Shown here: positions 28,133-37,591 of the stretch, piece after piece | Position numbering within the stretch: position 1 is the first letter of the stretch | How the letters are laid out: each line of letters starts with the position of its first letter | NCBI GenBank assembly: GCA_036946625.1 | Contig: JAQIIU010000002.1 | Location: 1,290,001-1,354,000, forward strand | Direction: 5' to 3' | Source: Methylorubrum populi | Lineage (GTDB): Bacteria; Pseudomonadota; Alphaproteobacteria; Rhizobiales; Beijerinckiaceae | Length of the DNA: 64,000 nucleotides | Notes under the pieces: generated by a model | Seen by the model: only the letters and a program-made list of their open reading frames with translations | The model's database searches: none | Told to the model about the DNA's origin: nothing | Position numbers and translations under genes: made by a program

Positions 28133-30805
28133 CTATCCCTCCACCAAGCGCCTGACCGCCCCATCGGCGAGCATTCGCACGAGACGCCGCTCGGCCTCGG
28201 CATCCGCGGCGGCGACGGCACCGCCGCAGACGACGTCGCGGCCGGAGAAGGCGTAAGCCAGCACCGGCGCCGGCTTCAGCCCGCCCGATCCCGTCGCCAT
28301 GAAACCCTGCATCGCCTGCGCCCGGTCGTTGCGGCCGATGGCGACCTCCATCCCCGCCGGCTGCCCCTTCAGCGCCACCGCCAGGAACGCAAGACGCCGT
28401 CCGTCCTGCTGGGCGAGGGCCCGGCACGGAGCCGTCAGCGCGACGAGGGCTTCGGGCGACAGGTGCAGCAGCCCTTCGAAGGATACGGACCGTCCCGGCC
28501 GGGAGAAGCGGTCGATCACGGCCAGCCCGCTCAGGTCGTCGAGCGCGAGGAACAGGCGAGCATGGGCGTAGTCCGGCCCGTGGATCGTGGTGGAGAGGAC
28601 GAAGGCCTGCGCACCGTCGAGGGCGAGGCGCGCCGTGAGGCGGCCCGTTCCGGCCACCGGCTCGCGGCGATCGGGAATCGCGACGTTGTGGGCGCGGGGC
28701 GAGAGCAGATAGTGGCGCGCCGGGCCGACCTCGGCGCCGTCCGCGCCGCCGCCCTCCACGATCCAGCGTCGCGCGCCGGTGGCGAAGGTGAAGGAGGTGC
28801 AGTCGCGATGCCCGTGCGGCGATTGCGCGGCGTGGGTGAGGGCGAAATGCCCCCAGCCCCGCTCCGGCCCGTCGTAGCGCAGGGCGAGCATGTCGGCGGT
28901 CCGCCCATCGGAGGCGGGAACGGTCTCGCGCTCGGCCGTGAGTTCGCGCCCTGTGCCGCCCCCTTGGGATGAGGCGAGCCGGGCGATCCAGGCGGCATGG
29001 TCGAAGCCGGCGGGCGCGTCGCCGAAAGGCGGCAGCCGGCCGCCGGGATCGAGCAGACCGGCGAGCCCCGGAAGCGCCGCTTCGACCCGGCGGCGGAGGG
29101 TCGGGCCTGGCTCCGTCTCTCCCAGCGCGGCCGCCAGCACCTGCCCGTGGCTCAGGAGATCGAGGCGCCGCACCGGCGCGGCTTCGGCGAAGGCGCCGTC
29201 CTCCGGCAGCAGCGCGTCGAAGCCCTGGGCGAGGCTGTCGCGGGCGAGCGAATCCCAGTGCGCGGCGAAGGGAAGGCTCGGGAGCGCCCGCGCGACGGCG
29301 AGGAGGGCGGCCGCGGCCTGGAGGCCGGGCAGGGCGCGGGCGAGGGTGTTCTGCCCGACGATCTCGGCCACGGCGAAGCCGTGTCGCGCCGCCTCCGCGG
29401 CGATCTCGGTGCCGGACGCCGCATCCGCCCCGGTCACGAGATGCGCCAGCACCTCGCTGCGGGGCGCCAGTGCCGCCGGATGCAGGCTCAAGCCGTCCGC
29501 CGGCTGCCCCCACGGATTGGCCCGCGACCACGCCGCGGCGAGGGTGCCCGCGCGGGCCGATCCCTCCGGCAGCGCCGCGAGCGGCAGCAGCCAGGACAGC
29601 GACTGGTAGGCGAGCCGCCACGCCACCGAGCGGAACGGGTCCTCGCGCCAATCCGGTGCCGCGGGCAGCGTCCAGTCGGGCAGGCCGGCCAGGCTCAGGA
29701 CGACGCTCCCGCCGTCGAGGCGCGCGCTGCGATCCGGCCCCATCCGCAAGGCGCGGGCCTTGGCGAGGATCGGCGCGACGCTCGCTCCGGCTCGCATCAG
29801 CCACGCGGCGGACGCGTCCTCGGGCAGGCCGAGCCGCCCGGCGACGCGGGCGAGAAAGGCGCGAGCGTCGAGGAGATCCTCGTCGCACAGGCTCTCCAAG
29901 CGGAACGCGTCCTCGAAGGCGAGTTCCGTGGCGCCCATCAGCTCCGCCTCCGGCGGCGTCTCGACATCCTCCCACGGGCCGAACGCGAGTTCGACCGAAG
30001 CCGCGCCGGGCGGCGGACGCAGCGTCAGGGTGAAGCGGCGGGCCTGCGGCCGAGCCGAGAGGTTGATGACCGCGCCGAGCCCCGGCACGGAGACGGCGTT
30101 GGCGTAGGGCGGAGCGATCTCCGTCCCCGCCGCATCGCGATAGCTCAGCCGCACCCGCGCCGCGTGCTCTTCGGCCCGCGCGGCGTGGATCTGGCCGCGC
30201 AAAACGAGGGCCATGTCCTCGGCGAGCGCGTAACGCAGCCTCACGCCCGCCCCCATGAGGGAGCGCCGCCGCGGCCCCGGCCCGCCATCGGCTTCACCGA
30301 AGCCGAGGACGGGGTCGGCCAGGGTGACGTCGCCGCTGTTGCGCCACGAGCGCAGGGTGACGACGAGGCCGGCCGCCTGTTCCGGCACGCGGAAGGCGAT
30401 GCGGAAGGCCGCCGCGCCCTCCACGCCGAGGAGCGCCGGCCCGGGAATCCAGGCGACCTGCGGATCGAGCAGGCTGCGGGCGAGCCCCGGCACGTGGTCG
30501 AGGTCGAGGCTCGACCCGTCGGCGGCAAGGAAGTCGAATCCGGCCGCCGCGCAATCGACCGCGAGCGCCGCCGCCTCGCCGGCGTCGAAGGCGAGACCGA
30601 ACGTCAGGCAGGCCCAGGCACCGGGGCGCAGGCCGGAAAACCCCAGGGTCACCCGCGAGAAGCGGTTGTTGGCCGTGATGCGGTGCAGCCCGTCGCCGCC
30701 GCCGGGCCCCGCACCCCCGGCATAGCGGGCGGGTGCCGGCCGCAAAGGGCCCGCGTCGCCCTCGCCGAACGCCGCCGCGCCGGTCCGCTGATCGATCTCG
30801 TCCAT
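28133..30805 (-). CDS. Heparinase II/III-like protein
   Basis: Product of 890 residues from ATG 30805. The first part (to about 330) looks like beta-rich carbohydrate-binding modules ([20 protein letters not shown]). The middle is an alpha-helical toroid with a [19 protein letters not shown] region. The C-terminal part has the heparinase II/III signature [20 protein letters not shown] followed by RRWIVEGGG. Members are polysaccharide lyases or related enzymes acting on uronic-acid glycans; here no signal peptide is apparent and the substrate is unknown. It is divergent from flgB. A role in envelope or capsule polysaccharide is inference. Confidence 0.8.
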   Translation of the reverse strand: MDEIDQRTGAAAFGEGDAGPLRPAPARYAGGAGPGGGDGLHRITANNRFSRVTLGFSGLRPGAWACLTFGLAFDAGEAAALAVDCAAAGFDFLAADGSSLDLDHVPGLARSLLDPQVAWIPGPALLGVEGAAAFRIAFRVPEQAAGLVVTLRSWRNSGDVTLADPVLGFGEADGGPGPRRRSLMGAGVRLRYALAEDMALVLRGQIHAARAEEHAARVRLSYRDAAGTEIAPPYANAVSVPGLGAVINLSARPQARRFTLTLRPPPGAASVELAFGPWEDVETPPEAELMGATELAFEDAFRLESLCDEDLLDARAFLARVAGRLGLPEDASAAWLMRAGASVAPILAKARALRMGPDRSARLDGGSVVLSLAGLPDWTLPAAPDWREDPFRSVAWRLAYQSLSWLLPLAALPEGSARAGTLAAAWSRANPWGQPADGLSLHPAALAPRSEVLAHLVTGADAASGTEIAAEAARHGFAVAEIVGQNTLARALPGLQAAAALLAVARALPSLPFAAHWDSLARDSLAQGFDALLPEDGAFAEAAPVRRLDLLSHGQVLAAALGETEPGPTLRRRVEAALPGLAGLLDPGGRLPPFGDAPAGFDHAAWIARLASSQGGGTGRELTAERETVPASDGRTADMLALRYDGPERGWGHFALTHAAQSPHGHRDCTSFTFATGARRWIVEGGGADGAEVGPARHYLLSPRAHNVAIPDRREPVAGTGRLTARLALDGAQAFVLSTTIHGPDYAHARLFLALDDLSGLAVIDRFSRPGRSVSFEGLLHLSPEALVALTAPCRALAQQDGRRLAFLAVALKGQPAGMEVAIGRNDRAQAMQGFMATGSGGLKPAPVLAYAFSGRDVVCGGAVAAADAEAERRLVRMLADGAVRRLVEG

Positions 30806-30962
30806 CACCCGCAGGCGCTACCGTGGGCGTCGGCCCTGTCAAGGCAGGTGCCAGCCTCGTGCAAGATTGCCTGCCTAAAGCTCCCCTCCGACGTGGGGCT
30901 CGCCGTCCGAGCGCGTCCCGCGTCAGCGATTTGTCCGAGGCCCTTGGGATGGGGGCGTTGCC

Positions 30963-31352
30963 ATGACGACGGGCGTCTACCTGTTCGATCTCGCCTCGCA
31001 GCACGCGCGCTACCTCGCGACGCGGCAGGCCACCATCGCCGGCAACGTCGCCAACGCGAACACGCCCGCCTACAAGGCGCGGGACGTGGTGCCCTTCGCC
31101 CAGATGCTGGCGAAGACCGGGCTCGACATGGCCTCGACGGCCAACACCCACCTGGAGGCCCAGGGCAACCGCATTCCGGTGCGCGAGGTCGCCGCCGGCG
31201 AGACCTGGGAAGTGCTGCGATCGTCGAGCGCGGTGAGCCTGGAGCAGGAGATGCTCAAGGCCGGCGACGTCTCGCGCCAGCACAGCCTCGACACGGCGGT
31301 GGTGAAGTCGTTCCACCGCATGCTGATGGCCGCGGTGAAGGGCGGCGCATGA
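30963..31352 (+). CDS. flgB: Flagellar basal-body rod protein FlgB
   Basis: Proximal rod subunit of 129 residues. The conserved rod motif near the N-terminus is [20 protein letters not shown], and the end has [20 protein letters not shown]. It is first in a tightly packed operon flgB-flgC-fliE-flgG-flgA-flgI-motE-flgH-fliL-fliP. The stop overlaps the flgC start (ATGA). About 157 bp separate it from the divergent heparinase-like gene and should contain the operon promoter; an AGGCAGG...CCTGCCT inverted repeat (30842-30876) lies there. Confidence 0.96.
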   Translation: MTTGVYLFDLASQHARYLATRQATIAGNVANANTPAYKARDVVPFAQMLAKTGLDMASTANTHLEAQGNRIPVREVAAGETWEVLRSSSAVSLEQEMLKAGDVSRQHSLDTAVVKSFHRMLMAAVKGGA

Positions 31353-31765
31353 TCGATCCCCTGCTCTCCGCCTCGCGGCTCGCCAGCGCCGGCCTCGAAG
31401 CGCAGTCGCTGCGCATGCGGGTCGTCTCGGAAAACCTCGCCAACGCGCAATCGACCGGCGCGACCCCCGGCGCCGACCCCTACGCCCGCAAGACGGTGAC
31501 GTTCCGGGCCGAACTCGACCGGGCGGCGGGCTTGGCCTCGGTGCGCCTGCGCGAGATCGGCACCGACGACGCCCCGTTCCGCACCGAGCACGACCCGGCC
31601 AACCCGGCGGCGGACGCGAACGGCAACGTCAAGCTGCCCAACGTGAACATGCTCGTCGAGATGGCCGACATGCGCGAGGCCAACCGCTCCTACGAGGCGA
31701 ACCTCCAGGTCATCAAGCAGGCCCGGGCCATGGTCGCCGGCGTCATCGATCTCCTGAAGTCGTAA
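31349..31765 (+). CDS. flgC: Flagellar basal-body rod protein FlgC
   Basis: Rod subunit of 138 residues. The N-terminus [20 protein letters not shown] leads to [16 protein letters not shown], the rod consensus. The C-terminal helix is [20 protein letters not shown]. The ATG at 31349 overlaps the flgB TGA by 4 nt. A much longer in-frame extension upstream runs antisense through the heparinase-like gene and is not real. Confidence 0.96.
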   Translation: MIDPLLSASRLASAGLEAQSLRMRVVSENLANAQSTGATPGADPYARKTVTFRAELDRAAGLASVRLREIGTDDAPFRTEHDPANPAADANGNVKLPNVNMLVEMADMREANRSYEANLQVIKQARAMVAGVIDLLKS

Positions 31766-31778
31766 GAGGCCGCCCGCG

Positions 31779-32132
31779 ATGATCGAAGCCCTCTCCTCGC
31801 TCGCCGCCTTCGACAAGATCGCCGGAACCTCGTTCGCCGAGGCCGCGCCGGTCCGGAAGGCCGCCTTCTCCCCCGCCGCCGTGTCGGGGCTGGCCGGCAC
31901 CGCTCCGGCGGCACCCACGGATTTCGGCGACGTGATGGCCCAGGTCGCGGCCAGCGCCCGCGATGCCCTGCGCGGCGGCGAGGCCACGGCCATCGCCGGC
32001 ATCCGGGGCAAGGCGACCGCCCAGCAGGTGGTCGAGGCGGTGATGTCCGCCGAGCAGAGCCTCCAGACCGTGGTGGCGATCCGCGACAAGGTGGTCGCCG
32101 CCTATCTCGAACTCAGCCGCATGCCGATCTGA
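31779..32132 (+). CDS. fliE: Flagellar hook-basal body complex protein FliE
   Basis: Links the MS ring to the rod; 117 residues. The C-terminal two-thirds contains [40 protein letters not shown] and [16 protein letters not shown], diagnostic of FliE. The N-terminus is Ala/Pro-rich and variable, as usual. It lies 13 bp after flgC and 26 bp before flgG in the same operon. Confidence 0.95.
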   Translation: MIEALSSLAAFDKIAGTSFAEAAPVRKAAFSPAAVSGLAGTAPAAPTDFGDVMAQVAASARDALRGGEATAIAGIRGKATAQQVVEAVMSAEQSLQTVVAIRDKVVAAYLELSRMPI

Positions 32133-32158
32133 TCGGTCAGCTCGAAGGAACCCTCGTC

Positions 32159-32947
32159 ATGCGCGCGCTCGCCATCGCCGCCACGGGCATGTCCGCCCAG
32201 CAGCTCAACCTCGAAGTCATCGCCAACAACATCGCCAACCTGAACACCACCGGGTTCAAGGGCGCGCGGGCCGAGTTCACCGACCTGCTCTACCAGGCCG
32301 AGCGGCAGCAGGGCGCGCCGAACCAAGCGGGCCAGGAGGCGGTGCCGGAGGGCGCGATGCTGGGCCTCGGCGTGCGCGCCGCGGCGATCCGCAACCTGCA
32401 CCGGCAGGGGTCGCTCGCCAATACCGGCAACCAGCTCGATCTGGCGGTGAACGGGCGCGGCTACTTCCAGATCACCAGCCCGGCCGGCGAGGTCAACTAC
32501 ACCCGCGCCGGCTCGTTCAACAAGAACAACGCCGGCCAGCTCGTGACCATGGAAGGCTACGCCGTCGATCCGGCGATCCTGATCCCGGCGAACACGACCC
32601 AGGTGACGATCAACGAATCGGGGCAGGTCTTCGCCAAGATCGACGGGCAGGTGGCGCTGCAGAACATCGGTCAGTTGACGCTCGCCAACTTCGCCAACGA
32701 ATCCGGCCTGGAGCCCCTCGGCAACGGCCTCTACCGCGAGACCCCGGCCTCCGGCGCGCCCGTGATCGGCAATCCCGGCGACGTCAGCTACGGCAAGCTG
32801 CAGCAGGGTTACCTCGAAGGCTCGAACGTCGATCCGGTCAAGGAGATCACCAGCCTGATCACGGCGCAGCGCGCCTTCGAGATGAATTCGAAGGTGATCC
32901 AGGCCGCCGACGAGATGGCCGGGACGATCTCGAAGGGCATCCGCTAA
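32159..32947 (+). CDS. flgG: Flagellar distal rod protein FlgG
   Basis: Distal rod subunit of 262 residues, the normal length. It begins [20 protein letters not shown] and continues [20 protein letters not shown]. The central [20 protein letters not shown] and the C-terminal [20 protein letters not shown] and [15 protein letters not shown] are FlgG hallmarks. A gap of about 93 bp to flgA follows, the largest break in this operon. Confidence 0.97.
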   Translation: MRALAIAATGMSAQQLNLEVIANNIANLNTTGFKGARAEFTDLLYQAERQQGAPNQAGQEAVPEGAMLGLGVRAAAIRNLHRQGSLANTGNQLDLAVNGRGYFQITSPAGEVNYTRAGSFNKNNAGQLVTMEGYAVDPAILIPANTTQVTINESGQVFAKIDGQVALQNIGQLTLANFANESGLEPLGNGLYRETPASGAPVIGNPGDVSYGKLQQGYLEGSNVDPVKEITSLITAQRAFEMNSKVIQAADEMAGTISKGIR

Positions 32948-33040
32948 AGCATCATCCCGAAAGGCGGCTTCCGGAAAAAGATGATGCGAAACAGAATCTT
33001 GGACGCCGCCGCGTCCTCCTCCCCTCCTTCGCGATGTCCC

Positions 33041-33544
33041 ATGCCCCGCAAGACCTTCGTCCGCGGCCTCGTGCTCGCCGCCCTCGCTGCCGGCCCGGCA
33101 CAAGCCGCGCCGGGCCAAACCGCGCCAGGCCAAATCGAAGGCATGGCGAACGCCGAGCTCATGCTGCCGGTGCCGACCGTCACGATCTATCCCGGCGACA
33201 CGATCAAGGACTCGATGCTGCGGATGCAGGCCTATCCCGCGACCTACCGGGCGCGCACGGCCGTCATCGACGCCTCGGCCGCGATCGCCGGCCGCACCGC
33301 GCGGCGGATGCTGCTGCCGGGCGAGCCGGTGCCGGTCAACGCCGTGGACGATCCCCGCCTCGTCAGCCGGGGTGCGCCGACGCAGATGATCTTCGAGGAG
33401 AACGGCCTCGTCATCACCGCGGTCGGGTCGCCGCTCCAGAACGGGGGCCTCGGCGAGACGATCCGCGTGCGCAACACCGACACCAACCGCATCGTGCTCG
33501 GCACGGTCATGGCCGACGGCCGCATCCGGATCGGCGCGCAATGA
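33041..33544 (+). CDS. flgA: Flagellar P-ring assembly chaperone FlgA
   Basis: Periplasmic chaperone for FlgI; 167 residues. The signal peptide is MPRKTFVRGLVLAALAAGPA. The SAF-like domain contains LPGEPVPVNAVDDPRLVSRG and LGETIRVRNTDTNRIVLGTV. ATG 33041 gives the signal peptide directly, whereas an ATG at 32981 adds 20 non-hydrophobic residues. The stop overlaps the flgI ATG by 4 nt, matching the functional pairing. Confidence 0.92.
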   Translation: MPRKTFVRGLVLAALAAGPAQAAPGQTAPGQIEGMANAELMLPVPTVTIYPGDTIKDSMLRMQAYPATYRARTAVIDASAAIAGRTARRMLLPGEPVPVNAVDDPRLVSRGAPTQMIFEENGLVITAVGSPLQNGGLGETIRVRNTDTNRIVLGTVMADGRIRIGAQ

Positions 33545-34743
33545 CCCGACGCCGCCCTGCCCGGTTTGCATCGATCGCCGCCCCGCGGTCGCGGGAGCGG
33601 ACGACGATGCCGTCGGTGCATCGCCGCCTGTTGCTCGCCGTCCTGCTCGGCCTGCTCACCGGCCTCGGCTTCGCCGTGATGGCCGGCCCGGCCTTCGCGG
33701 CCGGCACCCGGATCAAGGACATCGCCACGCTCAAGGGCGTGCGCGACAACCAGCTCTTCGGCTACGGCCTCGTCACCGGCCTCCAGGGCACCGGCGATAC
33801 CTTGCGCAACGCGCAGTTCACCGAGCAGTCGCTGCAATCCCTGCTCGACCGGCTCGGCATCAACGTGCGCGACGCGCGCCTGCGCACCCGCAACATCGCC
33901 GCCGTGATGGTGACCGCCGACCTGCCGCCCTATACCGGCACCGGCTCGCGCATCGACGTCACCGTGACCTCGATGGGCGACGCGACGTCGTTGCGCGGCG
34001 GCACGCTGCTGATGACGCCGCTCACCGGCGGCGACGGCCTCGTCTACGCGGCCGCGCAGGGGCCGCTGGCCGTCTCCGGCTTCGCGGTGCAGGGACAGGC
34101 CGAGCAGTTGACGCAGGGGGTGCCGACGGCGGGCCGCATCCCCAACGGCGCGCTGATCGAGCGCGAGGTGCCCGGCACCTTCCGCGACCTGCCCGAACTC
34201 GTGTTCGAGCTGAAGAACCCCGACTTCAAGACCGCGACCCAGATCTCGGACGCGATCAACGCATGGTCGCTCGGCGCCTTCGGCCGGCGCATCGCCAGCG
34301 CCCGCGACCAGCGCTCCGTGGTGGTGATGCGCGGGCGCCAGATGGCGCAGACCCGGCTGGTGGCGCAGATCGGCGACCTGACGATCCAGCCCGACACGCC
34401 GGCCCGCGTCGTCGTCGACCAGCGGACCGGCACGGTGGTGATCGGGCGCAACGTGACGATCTCCACGGTCGCGGTGACCCACGGCAACCTCACGGTGCGC
34501 GTCACCGAGGCGCCGGAGGTGTCCCAGCCCGCGCCCTTCTCCAACGGCCAGACCACGGTGGTGCCCCGCACCGAGATCGCGGCGCAGGAAGAGCGCGGCA
34601 AGCTCGCCATCCTCGCCGGCTCCGACCTGCAGACGCTGGTGCGCGGCCTCAATCAGGTCGGGCTGAAGCCCACCGACATCATCGCGATCCTGCAGGCGGT
34701 GAAGACCGCCGGCGCCCTCCAGGCGGAGCTTGTGGTGCAGTGA
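33541..34743 (+). CDS. flgI: Flagellar P-ring protein FlgI
   Basis: Forms the periplasmic ring around the rod. From ATG 33541 the product is 400 residues; an inner ATG at 33607 starts right at the signal peptide (MPSVHRRLLLAVLLGLLTGL) and may be the real start. The mature part opens TRIKDIATLKGVRDNQLFGY and GLVTGLQGTGDTLRN. The end is LVRGLNQVGLKPTDIIAILQ. The 4-nt overlap with flgA supports 33541. The stop overlaps the motE start by one base. Confidence 0.96.
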   Translation: MTRRRPARFASIAAPRSRERTTMPSVHRRLLLAVLLGLLTGLGFAVMAGPAFAAGTRIKDIATLKGVRDNQLFGYGLVTGLQGTGDTLRNAQFTEQSLQSLLDRLGINVRDARLRTRNIAAVMVTADLPPYTGTGSRIDVTVTSMGDATSLRGGTLLMTPLTGGDGLVYAAAQGPLAVSGFAVQGQAEQLTQGVPTAGRIPNGALIEREVPGTFRDLPELVFELKNPDFKTATQISDAINAWSLGAFGRRIASARDQRSVVVMRGRQMAQTRLVAQIGDLTIQPDTPARVVVDQRTGTVVIGRNVTISTVAVTHGNLTVRVTEAPEVSQPAPFSNGQTTVVPRTEIAAQEERGKLAILAGSDLQTLVRGLNQVGLKPTDIIAILQAVKTAGALQAELVVQ

Positions 34744-35327
34744 TGAAATCGACGCTGCGCCTTGCCCTGTGCTGTCTCGCGCTGTCCGGGACCGCCTTCG
34801 CCGCCGGCGGCGAGCCGGCCGACCCGGCCAAGGAAGCGGCGATGCGGGCGCTCGCCGCCCGCGACGCGCCGAAGGATGTCTCCGCCCAGGACTTCGTGGC
34901 GAAGGAGCCGGCCAGGACCGGCTATTGCGCCAACATCGCCGATGCCGCGGCGGATGCCCGCTTCGCGTGGCAGAAGGAGCAGCTCGCGGCGATGGAGCGG
35001 CAGGTCGAGGAGCGCATCCGCCTGCTGGAAGAGAAGCGGGCCGAGTACGAGGCGTGGCTCAAGCGCCGCAACGAGTTCCTGGCCAAGGCCGACGAGAGCG
35101 TGGTGGCGGTCTACGCCAAGATGCGTCCCGACGCGGCGGCGCTCCAGCTCGCCAACATGCCCGACGAGGCCGCCGCCGCCCTGCTGACCAAGCTCAACGC
35201 CCGCACGGCGAGCGCCATCCTCTCCGAGATGGAGGCGGCCCGCGCCGCCGGTCTCGCCCGGGCGATGTCGGAATCCGGCCGCAAGGACGCGACCGCGCCG
35301 GCGCCGAAGAAGAACCAGAGGTCGTGA
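34743..35327 (+). CDS. motE: MotE-like flagellar chaperone/motility protein
   Basis: Product of 194 residues with a signal peptide (MKSTLRLALCCLALSGTAFA), a coiled-coil stretch (QLAAMERQVEERIRLLEEKR) and a late MgtE-N-like segment (YAKMRPDAAALQLANMPDEA). In Sinorhizobium MotE, described as a chaperone for the periplasmic stator protein MotC, sits at this same place between flgI and flgH. The assignment rests on position plus this architecture. It overlaps both neighbours by a single base. Confidence 0.82.
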   Translation: MKSTLRLALCCLALSGTAFAAGGEPADPAKEAAMRALAARDAPKDVSAQDFVAKEPARTGYCANIADAAADARFAWQKEQLAAMERQVEERIRLLEEKRAEYEAWLKRRNEFLAKADESVVAVYAKMRPDAAALQLANMPDEAAAALLTKLNARTASAILSEMEAARAAGLARAMSESGRKDATAPAPKKNQRS

Positions 35328-36037
35328 TGCGCTCCTTCGCTTCCGCCGCGGCGGCCCTGCTCGCCCTCTCGCTCGGCGCCTGCCAGAGCGACCTCGACCG
35401 CATCGGCCGCCCGCCCCTGCTGACGCCGATCGGCGCCGGGCTCAACGCGCCCCGCGAGCCGCTGCCGACCAGCTTCGGCGCCCTGGGTCCGCGCCACAGC
35501 TACCACTCGACCTGGACCCCGGGGAGCGCCGCGCTCTATCAGGATCCGCGCGCCCGCGACGTCGGCGACGTGATCACGGTCAGCATCGCCATCAACGACA
35601 AGGCGCAGTTCGACAACGCCAGCGACCGCTCGCGCAGCCAGAAGACCACCCTCGGCTTCGATTTCGGCTACGGCATCTCCGCCTTGAAGGACACGGCCAC
35701 CGCCGATACCGGCATCCGCTCCGGCACCGAGACCAAGGGCCAGGGCTCGATCGACCGCAAGGAATCGCTCAGCCTCTCGGTCGCGGCGGTGGTCACCGAG
35801 GTTCTGCCCAACGGCAACGTGGTGATCTCGGGCTCGCAGGAGGTGCGGGTCAACAACGAGGTGCGCGTGCTCGAAGTCGCCGGCATCGTCCGCCCGCGCG
35901 ACATCTCGCGCAAGAACACCATCGACTACGACAAGATCGCCGAGGCCCGCATCTCCTACGGCGGGCGCGGGCGCCTCACCGACGTGCAGGGGCCGACCCT
36001 GGGCCAGCGGGTCTTCGAGACCGTGGCGCCGTTCTGA
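35327..36037 (+). CDS. flgH: Flagellar L-ring protein FlgH
   Basis: Outer-membrane ring lipoprotein of 236 residues. The signal peptide ends in a good lipobox (ALSLGACQS). Family motifs include LYQDPRARDVGDVITVSIAI, EVLPNGNVVISGSQEVRVNN and EVAGIVRPRDISRKNTI. The ATG overlaps the motE TGA by one base, and fliL follows after 10 bp. Confidence 0.96.
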   Translation: MRSFASAAAALLALSLGACQSDLDRIGRPPLLTPIGAGLNAPREPLPTSFGALGPRHSYHSTWTPGSAALYQDPRARDVGDVITVSIAINDKAQFDNASDRSRSQKTTLGFDFGYGISALKDTATADTGIRSGTETKGQGSIDRKESLSLSVAAVVTEVLPNGNVVISGSQEVRVNNEVRVLEVAGIVRPRDISRKNTIDYDKIAEARISYGGRGRLTDVQGPTLGQRVFETVAPF

Positions 36038-36047
36038 GGGGACGAGC

Positions 36048-36530
36048 ATGGCCGACGCCAAGGACTCCAGGAAAGGCGGCAAGGGCTGGATCGGGGCGCT
36101 CGCCCTGGCGACGCTCGTCGCCGTCGGCACCGGCGGCGGGCTCGGTGTCTACCTGCTCGGGAACGTCGAGAAATCGGTCGACCTGAAGAAGCGCGAGGAG
36201 GCCGACAAGGCGGTCAAGGTGCTCAACTACACCGGCGACCTGAGCCTGCGCAGCGTCGGCTCGGTGGTGGCGAACCTCGCCGAGCCGACCGATGCCTGGG
36301 TGCGCATCGAGGCGTCCGTGGTCTTCAGGACCGGGGCCTTGCCCAACCCCGACGTGACGCTGGCCGAGATTCGCGCCGACGCGCTCGCCTACCTGCGCAC
36401 CCTCTCGATGGCGCAGATCGAGGGCGCGAGCGGCCTCCAGCACCTGCGCGAGGATCTCAACGAGCGCGTCGCGATCCGCACCAAGGGCGCGGTGCGCGAA
36501 CTCATCGTCGAATCGCTGGTGGTTCAGTGA
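36048..36530 (+). CDS. fliL: Flagellar basal-body-associated protein FliL
   Basis: Stator-associated single-pass protein of 160 residues. A short charged N-terminus is followed by one membrane helix (WIGALALATLVAVGTGGGLG) and a periplasmic domain ending EDLNERVAIRTKGAVRELIV and ESLVVQ, which is typical. FliL surrounds MotB in known motors. The stop shares one base with the fliP ATG. Confidence 0.92.
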   Translation: MADAKDSRKGGKGWIGALALATLVAVGTGGGLGVYLLGNVEKSVDLKKREEADKAVKVLNYTGDLSLRSVGSVVANLAEPTDAWVRIEASVVFRTGALPNPDVTLAEIRADALAYLRTLSMAQIEGASGLQHLREDLNERVAIRTKGAVRELIVESLVVQ

Positions 36531-37312
36531 TGCCGCCCCGCACGCTCCTGCGCGCCGCGGGCCTCGCCCTGGTGCTCGGCCTCACCGCCACCGCCGCCCT
36601 GGCGCAGGGCACGCCCTCCCCCGGCGGCGTCACCGGCGTGCCCGGCCTCGACGCCCTGCTGCCGCCCGGCAACGGGGCGGCGTCCGGGCGCATCATCCAG
36701 CTCGTCGCGCTGCTCACCGTTCTGTCGCTGGCGCCGGGCCTGCTCGTGATGGTGACGAGCTTCACGCGGTTTGCCGTCGCCTTCTCCTTCCTGCGCTCGG
36801 GGCTGGGCCTGCAGAGCACGCCGGCCAACCTGTTCCTCGTGTCGCTGTCGCTGTTCATGACCTTCTACGTCATGGCCCCGACCTTCGACCGCGCCTGGAA
36901 CGAGGGGGTGAAGCCGCTCCAGGAGAACCGCATCGGCGAGGAGGAGGCGTTTTCCAAGATCGTCGATCCGTTCCGGGAGTTCATGACCCAGCACGTGCGC
37001 CCGAAAGACCTTCAGACCTTTTCGGACCTGGCGAGCCGCAACTTCCCCAAGGCCGAGCAGGGGGAAAGGATCGACCTGCGCATCCTGATCCCGGCCTTCA
37101 TGATCTCGGAGCTGCGCCGGGGCTTCGAGATCGGCTTCCTGATCGTGCTGCCCTTCCTCGTCATCGACATCATCGTCTCCACCATCGTGATGTCGATGGG
37201 CATGATGATGCTGCCGCCGACCGTGATCTCGCTGCCGTTCAAGGTGCTGTTCTTCATCCTGATCGACGGCTGGAACCTGCTGGTCAGCGGCTTGGTGCGG
37301 TCGTTCTTCTGA
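36530..37312 (+). CDS. fliP: Flagellar export gate protein FliP
   Basis: Core channel subunit of the flagellar type III export apparatus; 260 residues. The cleavable signal peptide is PPRTLLRAAGLALVLGLTAT. The family block reads VMVTSFTRFAVAFSFLRSGL and QSTPANLFLVSLSLFMTFYV. Four helices end with DIIVSTIVMSMGMMMLPPTV and FKVLFFILIDGWNLLV. It is the last gene of the flgB operon. fliQ and fliR do not follow, so they must lie elsewhere. Confidence 0.96.
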   Translation: MPPRTLLRAAGLALVLGLTATAALAQGTPSPGGVTGVPGLDALLPPGNGAASGRIIQLVALLTVLSLAPGLLVMVTSFTRFAVAFSFLRSGLGLQSTPANLFLVSLSLFMTFYVMAPTFDRAWNEGVKPLQENRIGEEEAFSKIVDPFREFMTQHVRPKDLQTFSDLASRNFPKAEQGERIDLRILIPAFMISELRRGFEIGFLIVLPFLVIDIIVSTIVMSMGMMMLPPTVISLPFKVLFFILIDGWNLLVSGLVRSFF

Positions 37313-37345
37313 AGCGCGGTTCAACGGCGAACATCCGATTCGATC

Positions 37346-37442
37346 CCTCATCCTGAGGTGCCCGCGCCAGCGGGCCTCGAAGGATCTCTCCGTTCTCGCG
37401 CGATCTCCGGAACACCCTTCGAGGCCTCTCGCCCGGATGAGG
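37346..37442. repeat. CCTCATCC...GGATGAGG palindromic element
   Basis: Terminal CCTCATCC and GGATGAGG bound a GC-rich segment with inner GCGGGCCTCGAAGGATC and CCTTCGAGGCCTC halves in inverted order. It fills the 279-bp gap between fliP and fliF. This is a third palindromic repeat type in the window, and it could also end the flgB operon transcript. Confidence 0.6.
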
Positions 37443-37591
37443 GCGCGCCCGGCGGTGCAGCGGGTGCTCCGGGTCTGGGGCGAGACCCGACGTTCCATCA
37501 CGCCGCCCGCGCCGCGCAAAGCCCCGCGCAAGGCTGAGGCGCAACATGGCCGCCGGACCAGTGTCGGGTCCGGGCTGGGGTTGGCCGCAGG

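Noticed and set aside
28997..31765. A 922-codon plus-strand open frame running into flgC
   Set aside because: Its first 780 codons are antisense to the heparinase-like gene and have no family features; only the last 138 residues are flgC.
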